From positions 1,619,501 through 1,683,500 of the forward strand of contig OU015662.1 in the NCBI GenBank assembly GCA_907165275.2: a stretch of 64,000 nucleotides of DNA, written 5' to 3'. Each line of letters opens with the position of its first letter. Within the stretch, counting starts at the first letter, position 1. The translations under genes were made by a program, and so were the position numbers. Shown here one piece after another: positions 21,901 through 32,030 of this stretch. Source of the DNA: Zygaena filipendulae. Its lineage: Eukaryota; Arthropoda; Insecta; Lepidoptera; Zygaenidae. The notes below the pieces were generated by a model that did no database searches, was not told the DNA's origin, and saw only the letters and a program-made list of their open reading frames with translations.

Positions 21901-24900
21901 GATAAAGGGTCGTGACGTCACTAACCGTTAAAACCGCCATACAAACTGTCAGAATAGTGACGTCACGCGAAATTTCAACTCAATATATCGCCGTTATTTT
22001 TTGATTACGTAAAAACAGAAAAAATACGTGTCCAATATGTTGTTAAATACGGACTGAGATATAAAAATGAGTCAACATGCCCATTGTGCACTGTGTGTTG
22101 TGCGTGTGCAGCGCGCTGGTGTACCTGGCGCTGTTCGGCGCGCGCCTGGCGCCGCTGCTGGGCGCGGGCGCGGGTGCGGGCGGGGGCGCGGGCGAGGCGC
22201 GGCCGCCGCTGCACTGCTGCGCGCCCGAGCCGCGCCACGCGCGCGCCGAGGTGGACGCGCTGCGGGACGACTTCAACGCGCGCCTCAAGCGCATCATATT
22301 CGACTCGGTGGTCGGCGCCTACTACTCCAGTCTGGTGCCGTGCTGTTTCGCACAGGTCGGTGCCACTGTACCTATAACATGATAACTTGTGCTTGTGTAT
22401 TTGTATGTGTACATGTATGGGTGTGAGTATGTATGTATGTATGTATGAATGTGTGTGTATGTATGTATACGTATGTATGTATTCGTGTATGTATTTCAAT
22501 GACAGTGAAGCCATTTTGTGACGCGACTGTATTGCGGCCCTGTCGGAAGACCAGCGCCTCATTAAGTTCTGCCCCACAGACATAATGAAGCATTTATGCT
22601 GAGACAATGACCGATTGGCATACAGCACACCCTTCTATTTCCTTCACAATATTTTTTAAAATATCTATTTTTACTGTTTCTTATTTTGTACCTTTTATGT
22701 GGGGACCAATAAACTCATTTCGTCTTCTTTCTTCTTCTTCTAATTCTGATACTAGCTGTAGGAGGAGCACGAATTTTTTCGCACTCATCCTTTCGATATC
22801 GAGCGTTTTTTTTTGTATGGAAAATGAACAGCGCCATCTATCCAGTGTCGTTCATTTTCCATACAAAAAAACGCTTTGACATTACGACGGTATCGACTGA
22901 CGAGAGCGAAAAAATTCGTGCTCCGGTACTGTTCCCTCTTTACGTTTACACCTTCGGGAATCTAGGGATGAATTATGTACCCTGTTTCCTTTTCTGTACC
23001 ACGGTGTGTATGTTAAATTTCATGATGATCGATTGATTTAGAATTTCGCTAATGTTTGTTTGTTTTGACGTATAAAATCGATTGCTTATATTTATATACA
23101 TTTGAGAATAGGGTATTTTACACCTTTTTTTGAGAACTTTATAATTAATCCTGAGATCGTATTGACCCAGTGGAATTTTTATTTATATTTTATAAAACCG
23201 AAGAATGCTTTTAAAAACGATTTGTTTATTTATGGTTTTGAATTTTCGCGCGGTAACGCTAGCCGCCATGCTTTCAGTTCGTGACGTCAATCCTTTGGTA
23301 AACAATACGACTGCGAAAGAATCGTGTGTTCCGATATACACAGCGAGCACTGTTCAGATGGTATAGCTGTTCTATAAATAAACGATTTTGATGTTATACC
23401 TTACCTTCGCAGTGCATATCGAAACACACCCTAGATTGTTTACTAACGGAGTGACGTCACCAATATGGCGTTTTAGACATTGGAAAAACAGATTAAAAAG
23501 ATGATTTTAAAAATTTAATTATAAAATTAACACTTTATTTTTATGAATACATATAGACGTTTCTCGTTTATTTTTTTCGAAATCTATCTTATACATGCAT
23601 ATGTATATTTATTTATTGATGCATTATGTATATTTTCTTGCATGGTGTAAAACACCCTATTTAACTTGAGTCTTGAATTACCTTAGGTACTCTAAAAATC
23701 TAAATTATAAGATTTTTTTTCTTGTGCATCTGTAACTGACTTCATTGCTGCCAATCATTTCCGCCGTTTCGGGTGGTCCGGTTTGATCCGTTCGTGTGCC
23801 GCAAGTCAGTGTGACAGTGGGTTCCCCGCGCGTGTTGTGCCCCGCAGTCGTACCTGTACTACGACGTGTACGGCGCGTCGCAGCAGGTGGCGTTCGTGTG
23901 CGGCGGGCTGTGCGGCCGGTACGCGAGCCAGCTGCTGTCCGCCGCGCACTGCGACGTGCCGCACCGCGCCGCGCGCCACCTGGGCCGCTGGCGCCGCGAG
24001 CCCGGCGGGGCGCCGCCCGGGGCCGACCCGCCGCCGCCCTGGGCGGACGGGCGCGCGTGGCCGCGGGGCGCGCGCGTGCAGCACGCGGGCGCGGTGTACG
24101 TGTGCGCCGCGGCCGGGGTCGCGGTGCCGGGCGACCACCGGCACGACAGGTTCTATGTGAGTGGGGGGCCGGGGGGGACACGGCGCGGGGCGCGCGCGTG
24201 CAGCACGCGGGCGCGGTGTACGTGTGCGCCGCGGCCGGGGTCGCGGTGCCGGGCGACCACCGGCACGACAGGTTCTATGTGAGTGGGGGCCGGGGGGGAC
24301 ACGGCGCGGGGCGCGCGCGTGCAGCACGCGGGCGCGGTGTACGTGTGCGCCGCGGCCGGGGTCGCGGTGCCGGGCGACCACCGGCACGACAGGTTCTATG
24401 TGAGTGGGGGCCGGGGGGGACACGGCGCGGGGCGCGCGCGTGCAGCACGCGGGCGCGGTGTACGTGTGCGCCGCGGTCGGGGTCGCGGGGCCGGGCGACC
24501 ACCGGCACGACAGGTTCTATGTGAGTGGGGGGCCGGGGGGGACACGGCGCGGGGCGCGCGCGTGCAGCACGCGGGCGCGGTGTACGTGTGCGCCGCGGCC
24601 GGGGTCGCGGTGCCGGGCGACCACCGGCACGACAGGTTCTATGTGAGTGGGGGCCGGGGGGGACACGGCGCGGGGCGCGCGCGTGCAGCACGCGGGCGCG
24701 GTGTACGTGTGCGCCGCGGCCGGGGTCGCGGTGCCGGGCGACCACCGGCACGACAGGTTCTATGTGAGTGGGGGGCCGGGGGGGACACGGCGCGGGGCGC
24801 GCGCGTGCAGCACGCGGGCGCGGTGTACGTGTGCGCCGCGGCCGGGGTCGCGGTGCCGGGCGACCACCGGCACGACAGGTTCTATGTGAGTGGGGGGCCG

Positions 24901-26709
24901 GGGGGGACACGGCGCGGGGGGCGCGCGTGCAGCACGCGGGCGCGGTGTACGTGTGCGCCGCGGCCGGGGTCGCGGTGCCGGGCGACCACCGGCACGACAG
25001 GTTCTATGTGAGTGGGGGGCCGGGGGGGACACGGCGCGGGGGGCGCGCGTGCAGCACGCGGGCGCGGTGTACGTGTGCGCCGCGGCCGGGGTCGCGGTGC
25101 CGGGCGACCACCGGCACGACAGGTTCTATGTGAGTGGGGGGCCGGGGGGGACACGGCGCGGGGCGCGCGCGTGCAGCACGCGGGCGCGGTGTACGTGTGC
25201 GCCGCGGCCGGGGTCGCGGTGCCGGGCGACCACCGGCACGACAGGTTCTATGTGAGTGGGGGCCGGGGGGGACACGGCGCGGGGCGCGCGCGTGCAGCAC
25301 GCGGGCGCAGTGTACGTGTGCGCCGCGGCCGGGGTCGCGGTGCCGGGCGACCACCGGCACGACAGGTTCTATGTGAGTGGGGGGCCGGGGGGGACACGGC
25401 GCGGGGCGCGCGCGTGCAGCACGCGGGCGCGGTGTACGTGTGCGCCGCGGCCGGGGTCGCGGTGCCGGGCGACCACCGGCACGACAGGTTCTATGTGAGT
25501 GGGGGGCCGGGGGGGACACGGCGCGGGGCGCGCGCGTGCAGCACGCGGGCGCGGTGTACGTGTGCGCCGCGGCCGGGGTCGCGGTGCCGGGCGACCACCG
25601 GCACGACAGGTTCTATGTGAGTGGGGGGCCGGGGGGGACACGGCGCGGGGGGCGCGCGTGCAGCACGCGGGCGCGGTGTACGTGTGCGCCGGGGTCGCGG
25701 TGCCGGGCGACCACCGGCACGACAGGTTCTATGTGAGTGGGGGGCCGGGGGGGACACGGCGCGGGGCGCGCGCGTGCAGCACGCGGGCGCGGTGTACGTG
25801 TGCGCCGCGGCCGGGGTCGCGGTGCCGGGCGACCACCGGCACGACAGGTTCTATGTGAGTGGGGGCCGGGGGGGACACGGCGCGGGGCGCGCGCGTGCAG
25901 CACGCGGGCGCGGTGTACGTGTGCGCCGCGGCCGGGGTCGCGGTGCCGGGCGACCACCGGCACGACAGGTTCTATGTGAGTGGGGGGCCGGGGGAGACAC
26001 GGCGCGGGGCGCGCGCGTGCAGCACGCGGGCGCGGTGTACGTGTGCGCCGCGGCCGGGGTCGCGGTGCCGGGCGACCACCGGCACGACAGGTTCTATGTG
26101 AGTGGGGGGCCGGGGGGGACACGGCGCGGGGCGCGCGCGTGCAGCACGCGGGCGCGGTGTACGTGTGCGCCGCGGCCGGGGTCGCGGTGCCGGGCGACCA
26201 CCGGCACGACAGGTTCTATGTGAGTGGGGGGCCGGGGGGGCGCTGCGCGGGGGGCTTGTGCGTACTCTCCATAAACTACCTATCTGCCAAAATTCAGCTT
26301 TACAGATCGCATAATTTTTTTTATTGTTGCTTTTATTTGTACTTATTTGAGATGAGAATCGAATACTGAACCGCGCTCCTCCAACACATCCATCAATTGG
26401 ACCCCTTGTATAATACCATAGATATTAATCTCTGCTCTCTGTCCACAGGCGGTGTTCGCGGACCCGTCGTCGCTGCTGTGCGCGCAGGTGTGCCTCCAGC
26501 TGGCGCTGGTGGTGGTCCAGCTCTGCGTGCTGTTCAGCTCGATGCCGTGGCACAACTTCCTGTCGACCCTCATACTCCTGTTCGTGAACTACTACACGCT
26601 GTTCAAGATGGTGCGCGACTACCTCGTCGCGTGGAAGGTGTACCGCGCCGAGCAGATGATAAACGAGCGGAACAACGCCGCAGCGGCCGCGCCCGTCGGC
26701 TGCAACTGA
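18953..26709 (+). CDS. TMEM39: Transmembrane protein 39 (TMEM39A/B family), six exons
   Basis: Exons: 18953-19147, 20454-20593, 20770-20868, 22112-22355, 23848-24156, 26449-26709; all junctions GT-AG and phase-consistent; 415 residues from Met 18953. Family matches: IPQDGELLFEV with LNLYRTAWWLP, NFYLIDPHLVAFIVTIL, EVDALRDDFNARLKRIIF, AARHLGRW, WPRGARVQH, VPGDHRHDRFY, and a last exon with two membrane helices ending NYYTLFKMVRDY. This is a multi-pass ER protein; in mammals it supports COPII export of the phosphatase SAC1 and restrains autophagy, and in worms collagen secretion. Oddities: the 3' end of exon 5 with its donor is repeated in tandem 18 times; exons 4-6 are extremely GC-rich while exons 1-3 are AT-rich; the cytoplasmic loop before EVDAL is short and Gly/Ala-rich. 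The start is uncertain: frame is open back to an acceptor at 18856. AATAAA at 26964. Confidence 0.9.
19148..20453 (+). other. TMEM39 intron 1
   Basis: 1,306 bp. Holds a reverse Helitron-type relic (about 19265-19450) and a TGACGTCA site at about 19865. The acceptor is preceded by a good pyrimidine tract (tttttttatcttttcag). No other gene is seen; the frames at 19498-19746 and 20575-20886 are chance or exon shadows. Confidence 0.6.
19265..19450 (-). mobile_element. Helitron-type relic, reverse
   Basis: Diverged copy: 'cacggtttcacccgcggtaa' hairpin arms, then 'tttcagagttccca'. It is related to 59453-59658 by its inner sequence. Confidence 0.5.
20898..20965. mobile_element. MITE family A fragment
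   Basis: Only the middle is left: 'ctgacgtcacg', 'cacgcgaaatttcgac' and 'tatcgccgttattt'. It lies in TMEM39 intron 3. Confidence 0.5.
21032..21558 (-). mobile_element. MITE family B, copy 1
   Basis: Ends 'aatagggtattttat' and 'gtaataccctatt' are terminal inverted repeats. Inside, 'gacgtcactccgttagtaaa' and 'gttaactaacggagtgatg' form a second inverted pair, so the element is palindromic at two levels. It lies in TMEM39 intron 3, upstream of exon 4. It is inverted relative to copy 2 (23107-23661). Confidence 0.8.
21776..22085 (+). mobile_element. MITE family A, copy 3, abutting the TMEM39 exon 4 acceptor
   Basis: Begins 'aatggggatgtggacta' and ends 'gagtcaacatgcccatt'. It has two CRE palindromes (about 21912 and 21957). 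Its right end is only 26 bp before exon 4 (22112), so the usual branch-point zone of that acceptor lies inside or at the edge of the MITE. Confidence 0.8.
22402..22500 (+). repeat. (TATG)n / (TGTA)n microsatellite
   Basis: Imperfect tetranucleotide run in TMEM39 intron 4, densest at 22428-22480. The minus-strand open frame across it encodes only a His/Thr/Ile repeat and is not a gene. Confidence 0.85.
22764..22924. mobile_element. Hairpin MITE, family H
   Basis: Left 'ggagcacgaattttttcgc' and right 'gcgaaaaaattcgtgctcc' are perfect 19-bp inverted repeats. The inner 'gtatggaaaatgaa' / 'ttcattttccatac' also pair. The total is about 161 bp, a near-complete hairpin, within TMEM39 intron 4. Confidence 0.8.
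23107..23661 (+). mobile_element. MITE family B, copy 2
   Basis: Ends 'aatagggtattttacacc' and 'gtaaaacaccctatt'. The interior is an inverted match to 21032-21558 (for example 'attgtttactaacggagtg'). It lies in TMEM39 intron 4, downstream of exon 4, so exon 4 is flanked by inverted copies. Confidence 0.8.
24067..26240 (+). repeat. 18-copy tandem array of the TMEM39 exon 5 end plus splice donor
   Basis: The junction 'aggttctat|gtgagtgggg' occurs 18 times: at 24156/24157, then 17 more times at steps of 122, 121, 121, 122, 121, 122, 122, 122, 122, 121, 122, 122, 116, 122, 121, 122 and 122 bp. Each unit holds the last 75-90 nt of exon 5 (coding AVYVCAAAGVAVPGDHRHD), the donor GTGAGT, and about 45 bp of G-rich intron start. 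Units are almost identical; differences are the length of one G run, a few point changes, and one 6-bp loss (unit ending 25736). The first copy belongs to the real exon and the others are in intron 5. Each unit also has 'gcgtgcag', a poor acceptor-like site, 75 nt (25 codons) before its donor. Confidence 0.95.
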
Positions 26710-26985
26710 CGCGCGAATCGGAACGCACCCCGATGTATACAGATCGTTATTTCCGTTTGAATGCTGTAAGTGGATTTTTTTGTGATAGTAGGTACAATAT
26801 TATTGTTTGTGGTATTTTTTTCTTAATTACTTTTTTTTAAATGATTTCGTTGAGGGTTTTGACTTTTGAGTACAGCTTGGGTACAGTCAAGTTGACAATC
26901 TATGGTCGTTAGAGCTACAGAAAACTAAGCGTGTAGTTATGTCGTGGCCTCGTAAAATCGTCAAATAAACAATACATTTTATTTT
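26710..26985 (+). other. TMEM39 3' UTR
   Basis: Runs from the TGA at 26707-26709 to shortly after the AATAAA at 26964. It is AT-rich, in contrast to the GC-rich last exon. Confidence 0.6.
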
Positions 26986-28909
26986 ATACGAAGTTAGTTG
27001 AAAAGGGGGTCTCAAGCCGAAAGGGTATAAATATTAAATATACCAAAATATGGATTTTAATGAACTGATAATTCTGATCCTCACATTCCCAATATTTCTT
27101 TTTCTTTTCTGTCAGGCAGTGATGAAAAAAATAAAACACATAAGAACCTACCCATTGTCGCGCTAGAACCAAACTGAAGTTTAATATCTTTAGTTAATGT
27201 TATCTAGAAATAGTTTTAGTCACGACTAAAACGCGCTAATTTTATAACGGCATTTTATAATGTCGTTTGATTAACGATGTTAAACCTCAGAGTGGTGTTA
27301 GTTTTAGTGTTTTGTTACTTATATACCATACATATCGGTGTGACAACATTCCGTTGTGACCGTTGTTGTCAACTTGCCAATATAAAAATATGTTCTTATA
27401 GCATTTAAATGGAAATCTTAATCTAGTGCAATAGTAATGTGACAAGGAGGGATTGTGTTACAATATGGGACAAGTTCACAAACATAGATCAAAACTGTGA
27501 ACTAACGATATGGTGAAGATATTTATAAAAAGCTAGCTGTGAAAAAAATGAGAACGAAAAACCAAATTGTACCTGTGTCAGGACTTGGGCATGCAGTGTT
27601 ACTAGAATTGTAAATATCTACATAATTGTGAATACATTGAAAACGTAAAGACATTTTGATGTGTTCGTTTGTGGACTTGTCACTTGTAATATGTATGTAA
27701 TCATTCATAAATTGATGAAATGTGATTCCAATAAAATTTACCCCTACAAATCCAAAAATACTAAAACATATAATAGGAGGTAAAAATGTTTCTCAACGTC
27801 TCAAGCCTTAGACAAATCTTTATGCCAATATTGCACAATATTTTGTAGGTACTCTACAAATAAGTACAGTCGTGATCAGAGAATGTTTATAAGTTTTTAA
27901 TTTCGATTTTTAAAATTAGATTAAGTTTTAAAATATCAAATTATTTTTTTACAGAAAAGACAGAAATATGCAAGCAATTATGAACCTTAAAGTGTGAGAT
28001 GGCGGTAAAAGTGTTTGATTATTTTCTGATCCTGCGACTGTCCATAAACTTGTAGTTGTAACGCAAAACAAAAACAAGGCTTGGGACTTATTTTGTTGAC
28101 TATTATTTATTTTCGTTATTATTGAAAATTCGTTTCTGTACTTAAAATGTTTTTGGCAAAAAAAAAGATCGAAATGGTTGAAGAATATCATAAAGGTAGA
28201 TGTTTTGTGTTGAATGAGTTAAATCATTGAATAAAAAACTTTATAAGACTGACATTTGAGTAAGTTTACTTTTGTTTATATTCTTCTTATTACTTGTATT
28301 CTTAAATGTAAATTCATAACAATTTAAACATTGTAATCAATTTTATTTTTAACGACCTTTAAAAAGCAAGGTTCTGTTTGAACAGTAAAATTTAACTACG
28401 TATCACATTTAATTGAAGTTTATATTAAATAAGTTGTAATCATATGTATTAATTTAACAAAAAGTAATGTAAAAAAAGAATTATAACAGAACATGATCTG
28501 GAAAAATTATTCAGCCATTTATAAGTCAACGATTGAACAAATATAATCTTGAATTTGCCATACACAATTATTTTATTTATTAAGCAGGATCATACCAGTT
28601 AACAGTTGCAGTATGGACATTGTCTAAAATTAAAAAAAAACAAAATAGGTAGACATTTTAAAGAAAATCGTGTACCTACCTACTGAAACTGATAGAATTT
28701 TTTGGTTGACATATTACGTCTGTACGTCCTATAGCATCTCCTTGGTTAAATACTCTTCAGATATTCTATGCACGCATCACGCTAAAACAACGGATTTATT
28801 AAACTTTGCATAAAGAATGTAGATACCTTAGATTCCTAGGTCAACGTAAAAGAATCTCAAATTCATGTACTTAACTATATTTACAAATAAAAAAATTGAC
28901 CTAGGTCCT
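26986..28909. other. Gene-less AT-rich stretch
   Basis: No coding signal or clear repeat was found in this 1.9 kb. The short frames at 26984-27172, 27523-27708 and 27949-28191 (all minus) are unsupported. Confidence 0.45.
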
Positions 28910-29815
28910 CCACAGCTAGTAGCGTGGCCAAAAGGCTGGCGGCATTGCTCCCCTGGATAGCGAGGCTTGCTCGCTGGGCGACGTAAACACCAGCCTTCTG
29001 GTCACGCGACGCCTCGACCAGTCGCACCGCCAGTTCTTTATACAAAGTTTTAATGAATTAATTGAAAACCTGATGCACCCCATTTAAAAAAATAAACAAT
29101 AATATGATTCAAATATATTTTATGTAAAAAAAAAATAATATTTTAAGTTATTCATCATTAGTTTGGAGGTGACTTATCTACGAAATTCCAAGCGCTACGC
29201 CCGCACCTACTGGTCGAATTTTTATACTGCGGGCGGCGTACGCGCCAAATATTGTATTATAAACAATTTAGACATGGTGAAAAAATATAACCAATCTTAA
29301 AACATAGTGCGATCGATTCGCTAGTTGATTCTGAACAAACTACTTTGTGGTTTTCAGTTAATTCATTAACACGATTTATAGTTGGCGGACGCTTGGACCC
29401 CAAAGCCCAAGGGTTTCGACCCCAAATGGGTCAAACATAAAGTACCCACTAAGGGACCCCTATTTGCGCCGCTTGAGGGACTCCGCAGAAGCTGCCGCGG
29501 AACCAGCTTTCACTATCGAAGCTGGAGGATGAGACGGCGCAATGGTATCTACGCGAGTCGCGTCCCACACCAAAGACCGGCCCATCTTCCACGGTACCAA
29601 TGTCATCCCGTCGGGCCGAAGGCATCGTCGCGCACCAGCCCATTGGGTTCAAGCACAGCTGGCGCACCGGCTGTGACGAGAGCCCGGCGGATGACATCAT
29701 TTAATTCGGCGTGTCTTGGAATCCTTCCGGCGCTTCTGCAGCAAGATAGGCCATGGTGCCCGAACTCGATACTTCCGCCGCAGCGCCAGTGATGACGTTA
29801 TACAAGGGGTACCTT
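28910..29815 (-). pseudogene. Relic of a transposon-encoded gene, interrupted by a MITE
   Basis: Read on the minus strand, 29815-29381 encodes a decayed but recognisable segment: [20 protein letters not shown], then [39 protein letters not shown], and FGVETLGLWGPS. The continuation LVEASRDQKAGVYVAQRASL and IQGSNAASL lies beyond the inserted MITE at 29036-28910. These motifs are common in transposon-derived proteins of invertebrates. I remember them from reverse-transcriptase-bearing elements but cannot fix the class. The start, catalytic part and 3' end are missing, and the frame is off by one across the MITE junction. The plus-strand frame at 29382-29792 is its antisense shadow. Confidence 0.7.
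29043..29374. mobile_element. MITE family D, complete copy with 6-bp target duplication
   Basis: Ends 'ttaatgaattaattgaaaac' and 'gttttcagttaattcattaa' are inverted repeats. The element is flanked on both sides by TTTATA (29037-29042 and 29375-29380). It sits inside the transposon-gene relic 28910-29815. The interior ('gtttggaggtgac', 'ggcggcgtacgcgccaaat') matches 61921-62150. Confidence 0.85.
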
Positions 29816-30117
29816 ACCGAAGGCAATCCGGAATAGTTCTAAAAGCAATTTAAATTAGAAAATTAGGTAAACTAAAGGCACACTGACGGCATAGCACGGC
29901 ACGGCATGCCTTGTCACGTCGTGGCGTCCCGCAGCAAGCAGGGGCGGATCCAGGATTTGGTTGAGGGGGGGGCAATTTGGTTGCACCATGAAATTTTTTG
30001 AATTAACAGGATAGACAAAAAAGTCCATTAATAAAATTTAAGTGCTTCATATTGAGAGCATCTGAATTGAGCTTATGTATGTATTATATTATCTATGTGT
30101 ATGTTTCGCGATTTTTT

Positions 30118-31165
30118 AACCGACTTCCAAAAAGGAGGAGGTTACGCATTCGGCTGTATGTTTTTTTTTTTATATTACTCGAAGCTAGGGTTGGAACGAG
30201 GTTCATTTTTTGTTTGAAAGCGTATACTCCCAATTAGGTCCTATTGCCACCAAGTGGGATCTGATGATGGGATCTTATGGTTTAAGAATCTTTATTATCC
30301 TCAAAAGATCTTGGGAAAATCGTGGGAACTCTTCAAAAATAATAGGCGATTTGGGTATTTTTTATAGTAAATCGTTCGTTTGCTTTCGGAAAGCAAAATT
30401 TGAAGAAGTGGAACTGATCATGAAGACCACAAGTGTTCATCGGAACTACTCAACAATAATACGTATTTCACGGGTTTCGATTGGACCGATTTAGAAAATT
30501 GATTTTGTTGTTTGAAAGGGTATACTCCCAAGTTGGTCCCATTGTCACCAAATCGAGAACCTGATGATGGAATCATGGAGAAATCAAGAGAACTCTTCAA
30601 AAATTACAGACACACCTATAGCGATTTTTGTATTTTTTATAGTAAATCGTTTATTTGCTTTTGGAAAGCAAAATTTGAAGAAGTGAAACTGATGATGAAG
30701 ACCACAGATGGTCATCGGAACTACTCAATAAAAGGTATTTCACGAGTTCCGATTCGTTAACTTTAATATGGTTCCTAAATAATTTATGCTCGTCACAATG
30801 TATATGGTAAAGTGGAACTGATGATGACGTACCAGGAGAACTCCTCAACAATCAACGTCCCTGTCATCCCGTCGGTAAAAGCAATATTTTGTAAAAGGCG
30901 ATGAGCAATTGACATTAGGCTATTGTAACTTAGATAAATTACAAACGGACTCACTTGAAAGCAAGAAATAAACAAAATTTTAACAAAAAAATTAAAACTG
31001 ACTTCCAACAACACAAAACTAAAAAGCTAAAAATAACAAAATATCGATTTTATCCAACAGACAAAATACACGTAAGTTTATTTTTGGTAGTTATTACCAG
31101 TAGTTATTATACCAGTACTAGTAGTTATTATTGGTTTATTCTACCACTTGACTACTATTATTATT
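30118..31165. repeat. Repeat with 'accgacttcc' ends and two internal ~300-bp direct copies, nested in the hAT element
   Basis: Left edge 'aaccgacttccaaaaaggag' and right edge 'tgaagtcggt' form a short inverted repeat. Inside, 30213-30480 and 30512-30755 are direct copies: both run 'gtatactccca', 'tattttttatagtaaatcgt', 'gaaagcaaaatttgaagaag', 'catcggaactactcaa'. A partial third begins near 30812. The left-edge motif recurs reversed at 62180-62206. Confidence 0.6.
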
Positions 31166-31984
31166 TGAAGTCGGTGACAAGCCAAATATGGCGTAGGTAC
31201 ATGGGCTAAGTCCAGTCCCGCCACGAGTTCGTTGTGAGCTGAACAACCCAAGTGGGTAGACGTAAGCGGGCTTGGCACCGAATTTAAATCAAAAAGTGGT
31301 AGCACAAACCAACAATAGTATTACATGTGTTTTTGTCTGATGGATTAAGTCGGTATTTTGTTATTTTTAGCTTTTTAGTTTTATGTTTTTCATATTTAAA
31401 AAAAATGTGGTGTCGAAAACGATAGAGCTTAGGTAGGTATAGCGGTTTTTGAGTACGATTCTCTGTAAAATCAAAGTTTTTTTAGTATTTCATTATTTTC
31501 AACTTGTACTTTCATGCATAAAATAATCTACATGGAAGCTACAACAGATAAAAGTAAAAAATTAAAAATTTACGTTCCAGCGAATCTGAACTGAATTAAC
31601 AACTTTAAATTAAAATTTTGTAGGTTTGTATCTATAAAGTGATAGGAAAATAATGGGAAGTGTTATGGTTAATAGCGATTTTTTTACTAAACTGAGGAAA
31701 AATACCATCAGAGGTGCACATGTGATGTGATAAAAACGTGTTTCGTGATCAGAAGAACAAAGAACTACCTAACTACCTGACGTAGCTTCACGACCGACAT
31801 AAAGCAATCTGAAACTTTCTTTGAAGTAAGTCGGTGATTTGGGATCCCTCAGCACTTTAAAGATGGTACAAAGAATATGTGTAGTGCCCCTGGCGAATAT
31901 GTAAACCACACACATTTTGCAGCCGCTCCAACTTATCGCGTTACTATGTCTAGTTGTTGTATACGTATGCTATAAATCTTTGTG

Positions 31985-32030
31985 TTGTGTCAAATAAAGT
32001 TTTTTCAATTTCAATTTTCAATTTCAATTA
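31985..32030 (+). repeat. CAATTT-rich tail, possible retroelement 3' end
   Basis: 'gtcaaataaag' is followed by repeated 'tttcaattttcaatttcaat'. It looks like the simple-repeat tail of a non-LTR element but no coding part is recognised upstream. Confidence 0.35.

Noticed and set aside
22005..22628. 207-codon minus-strand frame
   Set aside because: It runs through a MITE edge, the antisense of TMEM39 exon 4 and the TATG microsatellite; the His/Thr/Ile repeats are simple-sequence translation.
24067..26240. Array considered as CRISPR or as a satellite unrelated to genes
   Set aside because: Units are contiguous with no variable spacers, and each contains TMEM39 coding sequence plus its splice donor in a eukaryotic context.
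23705..26369. Many long overlapping open frames on both strands across 23.7-26.4 kb
   Set aside because: They are by-products of the GC-rich 121/122-bp array, which keeps several frames open. Only the 23848-24156 exon frame matches TMEM39.
29382..29792. 136-codon plus-strand frame
   Set aside because: Antisense of the transposon-gene relic whose recognisable motifs are on the minus strand.
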